The notes beneath the pieces are model-generated. The model searched no databases. It was not told the DNA's origin and was given only the letters and a program-made list of their open reading frames with translations. Of a stretch of 53,663 nucleotides of DNA, positions 53,212-53,663 are shown piece by piece (positions within the stretch are counted from its first letter, which is position 1; each line of letters starts with the position of its first letter). The position numbers and the translations under genes were made by a program. The stretch is from the NCBI GenBank assembly GCA_903854235.1, contig CAINVV010000151.1, positions 1-53,663 on the forward strand, written 5' to 3'. Source of the DNA: an uncultured Bacteroidia bacterium. GTDB taxonomy: Bacteria; Bacteroidota; Bacteroidia; Bacteroidales; Prolixibacteraceae.

Positions 53212-53589
53212 CTAAAATATTTTGGTGAGGGCATTCCCGAAAAAGACGGCAACCAGTCCAAGGAAGACGCTTAACCCGGTATACATTGCAAAATGGAAGA
53301 AATTCCCATCCCTCAGGAGGGTCATGTTTTCGTTGGCGAAGGTTGAAAAGGTGGTGAAACCACCGCAAAATCCTACCGTTAAAAAAATACGCCATTCGTC
53401 ACTGATCAGGTTCGTTCGCTCGGAGATGCCAAAAATCAATCCGATCAGCAAACAGCCCAGGATGTTTACCACCATCGTTCCATAGGGGAAAGCCGAGGCG
53501 AGGCTGTTCTGCACCGCTCTCGCCGTGAGATATCTCGCAATACCCCCGATAAAACTTCCGGTCCCGATGTAAAGCAAAGTTTTAAGCAT
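53212..53589 (-). CDS. crcB: Fluoride exporter CrcB/Fluc
   Basis: A 125-residue dual-topology fluoride channel with four helices. Conserved GGIARYLT, the Asn of YGTMVVNILGC, and GFCGGFTTFSTFANE with the Phe box and central Thr/Ser that line the pore. Length and motifs match Fluc. A fluoride riboswitch would be expected upstream, but only a heptamer array is visible before the window edge. Confidence 0.95.
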   Translation of the reverse strand: MLKTLLYIGTGSFIGGIARYLTARAVQNSLASAFPYGTMVVNILGCLLIGLIFGISERTNLISDEWRIFLTVGFCGGFTTFSTFANENMTLLRDGNFFHFAMYTGLSVFLGLVAVFFGNALTKIF

Positions 53590-53607
53590 GAACGAAGATA
53601 GTAAAAA

Positions 53608-53663
53608 AGAGATGAGATATAAGAGATGAGATATAAGAGATGAGATATAAGAGATGAGATATA
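53608..53663. repeat. Tandem 14-base (2x7) array upstream of crcB, cut by window end
   Basis: AGAGATG alternating with AGATATA four times, up to the window edge. AGATATA is also a unit of the hisIE array. The array begins 18 bases before the crcB start (minus strand). Confidence 0.85.

Overview
The window looks like a chromosomal piece of a Bacteroidota (Bacteroidetes) bacterium. Four things point there: a secreted protein ending in a gliding-motility/type IX secretion type B sorting domain; family members typical of the phylum (DUF4290 beside murA, an HYC_CC_PP-like small protein, a copper-associated AraC-type regulator with a Cys-x-x-Cys N-terminus); several perfect TAnnTTTG promoter -7 boxes; and little sign of Shine-Dalgarno sequences. 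The genus cannot be read from the sequence. No rRNA, tRNA, CRISPR, phage or insertion sequence was found. LAYOUT. 1-4158: a truncated PAS sensor protein, an HD-domain protein overlapping uvrB, and a HAD phosphatase (all minus). 4318-7540: two small membrane proteins and ovoA (ovothiol synthesis), closed by a strong terminator. 7684-10913 (minus): a secreted serine peptidase, a DUF493 protein and the type IX cargo protein. 11093-17395: a UvrD/PcrA helicase, then DUF4290, murA, grpE and dnaJ. 17895-19839: two unusual exported proteins, one built of 21 seven-residue repeats and one with an internally duplicated domain. 19962-31773: a copper/silver resistance region (HYC_CC_PP-like protein, secreted HMA protein, CusA-, CusC- and CusB-type efflux subunits, OsmC protein, AraC-type regulator, CopA-type ATPase). 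31866-38429 (minus): 5'-nucleotidase, hybrid histidine kinase and CheB-CheR-PAS fusion. 38997-48281: the complete histidine operon (hisG-D-C-B-purU-tlpA-like-H-A-F-IE) behind a histidine leader peptide. 48444-53589: DUF1460 protein, nitroreductase, DUF2752 and TM2 proteins, an exported MsrB-MsrA fusion, and a DUF190/crcB fluoride pair. MAIN DISCOVERIES. (1) Two attenuation-type leaders too short for routine gene calling. A 15-residue histidine-rich peptide lies before hisG, with mutually exclusive hairpins. A 32-residue peptide containing CMCMCCRM lies before the OsmC gene and is followed by a perfect terminator. (2) A composite intergenic repeat occurs in five gaps between co-directional genes, always in the same orientation relative to transcription. 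It starts with GAAGAGT heptamers just after the upstream stop codon, often has a small GC hairpin in the middle, and ends with CGAAAAT/CAAAATC heptamers towards the next gene. (3) More generally, many intergenic gaps hold tracts of unrelated sequence that share a strict 7-base (sometimes 8-, 9- or 10-base) period; the longest is 17 consecutive heptamers between hisF and hisIE. (4) MurA carries Asp at the position of the fosfomycin-target Cys. HOW THE GENES WORK TOGETHER. The copper region couples periplasmic capture (HMA domains, one free and one fused to the adaptor) with tripartite RND efflux and cytoplasmic export by the ATPase. The his operon is self-contained and carries purU, which may link the AICAR by-product to one-carbon metabolism. 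OvoA, OsmC and MsrBA suggest attention to thiol and methionine redox damage.
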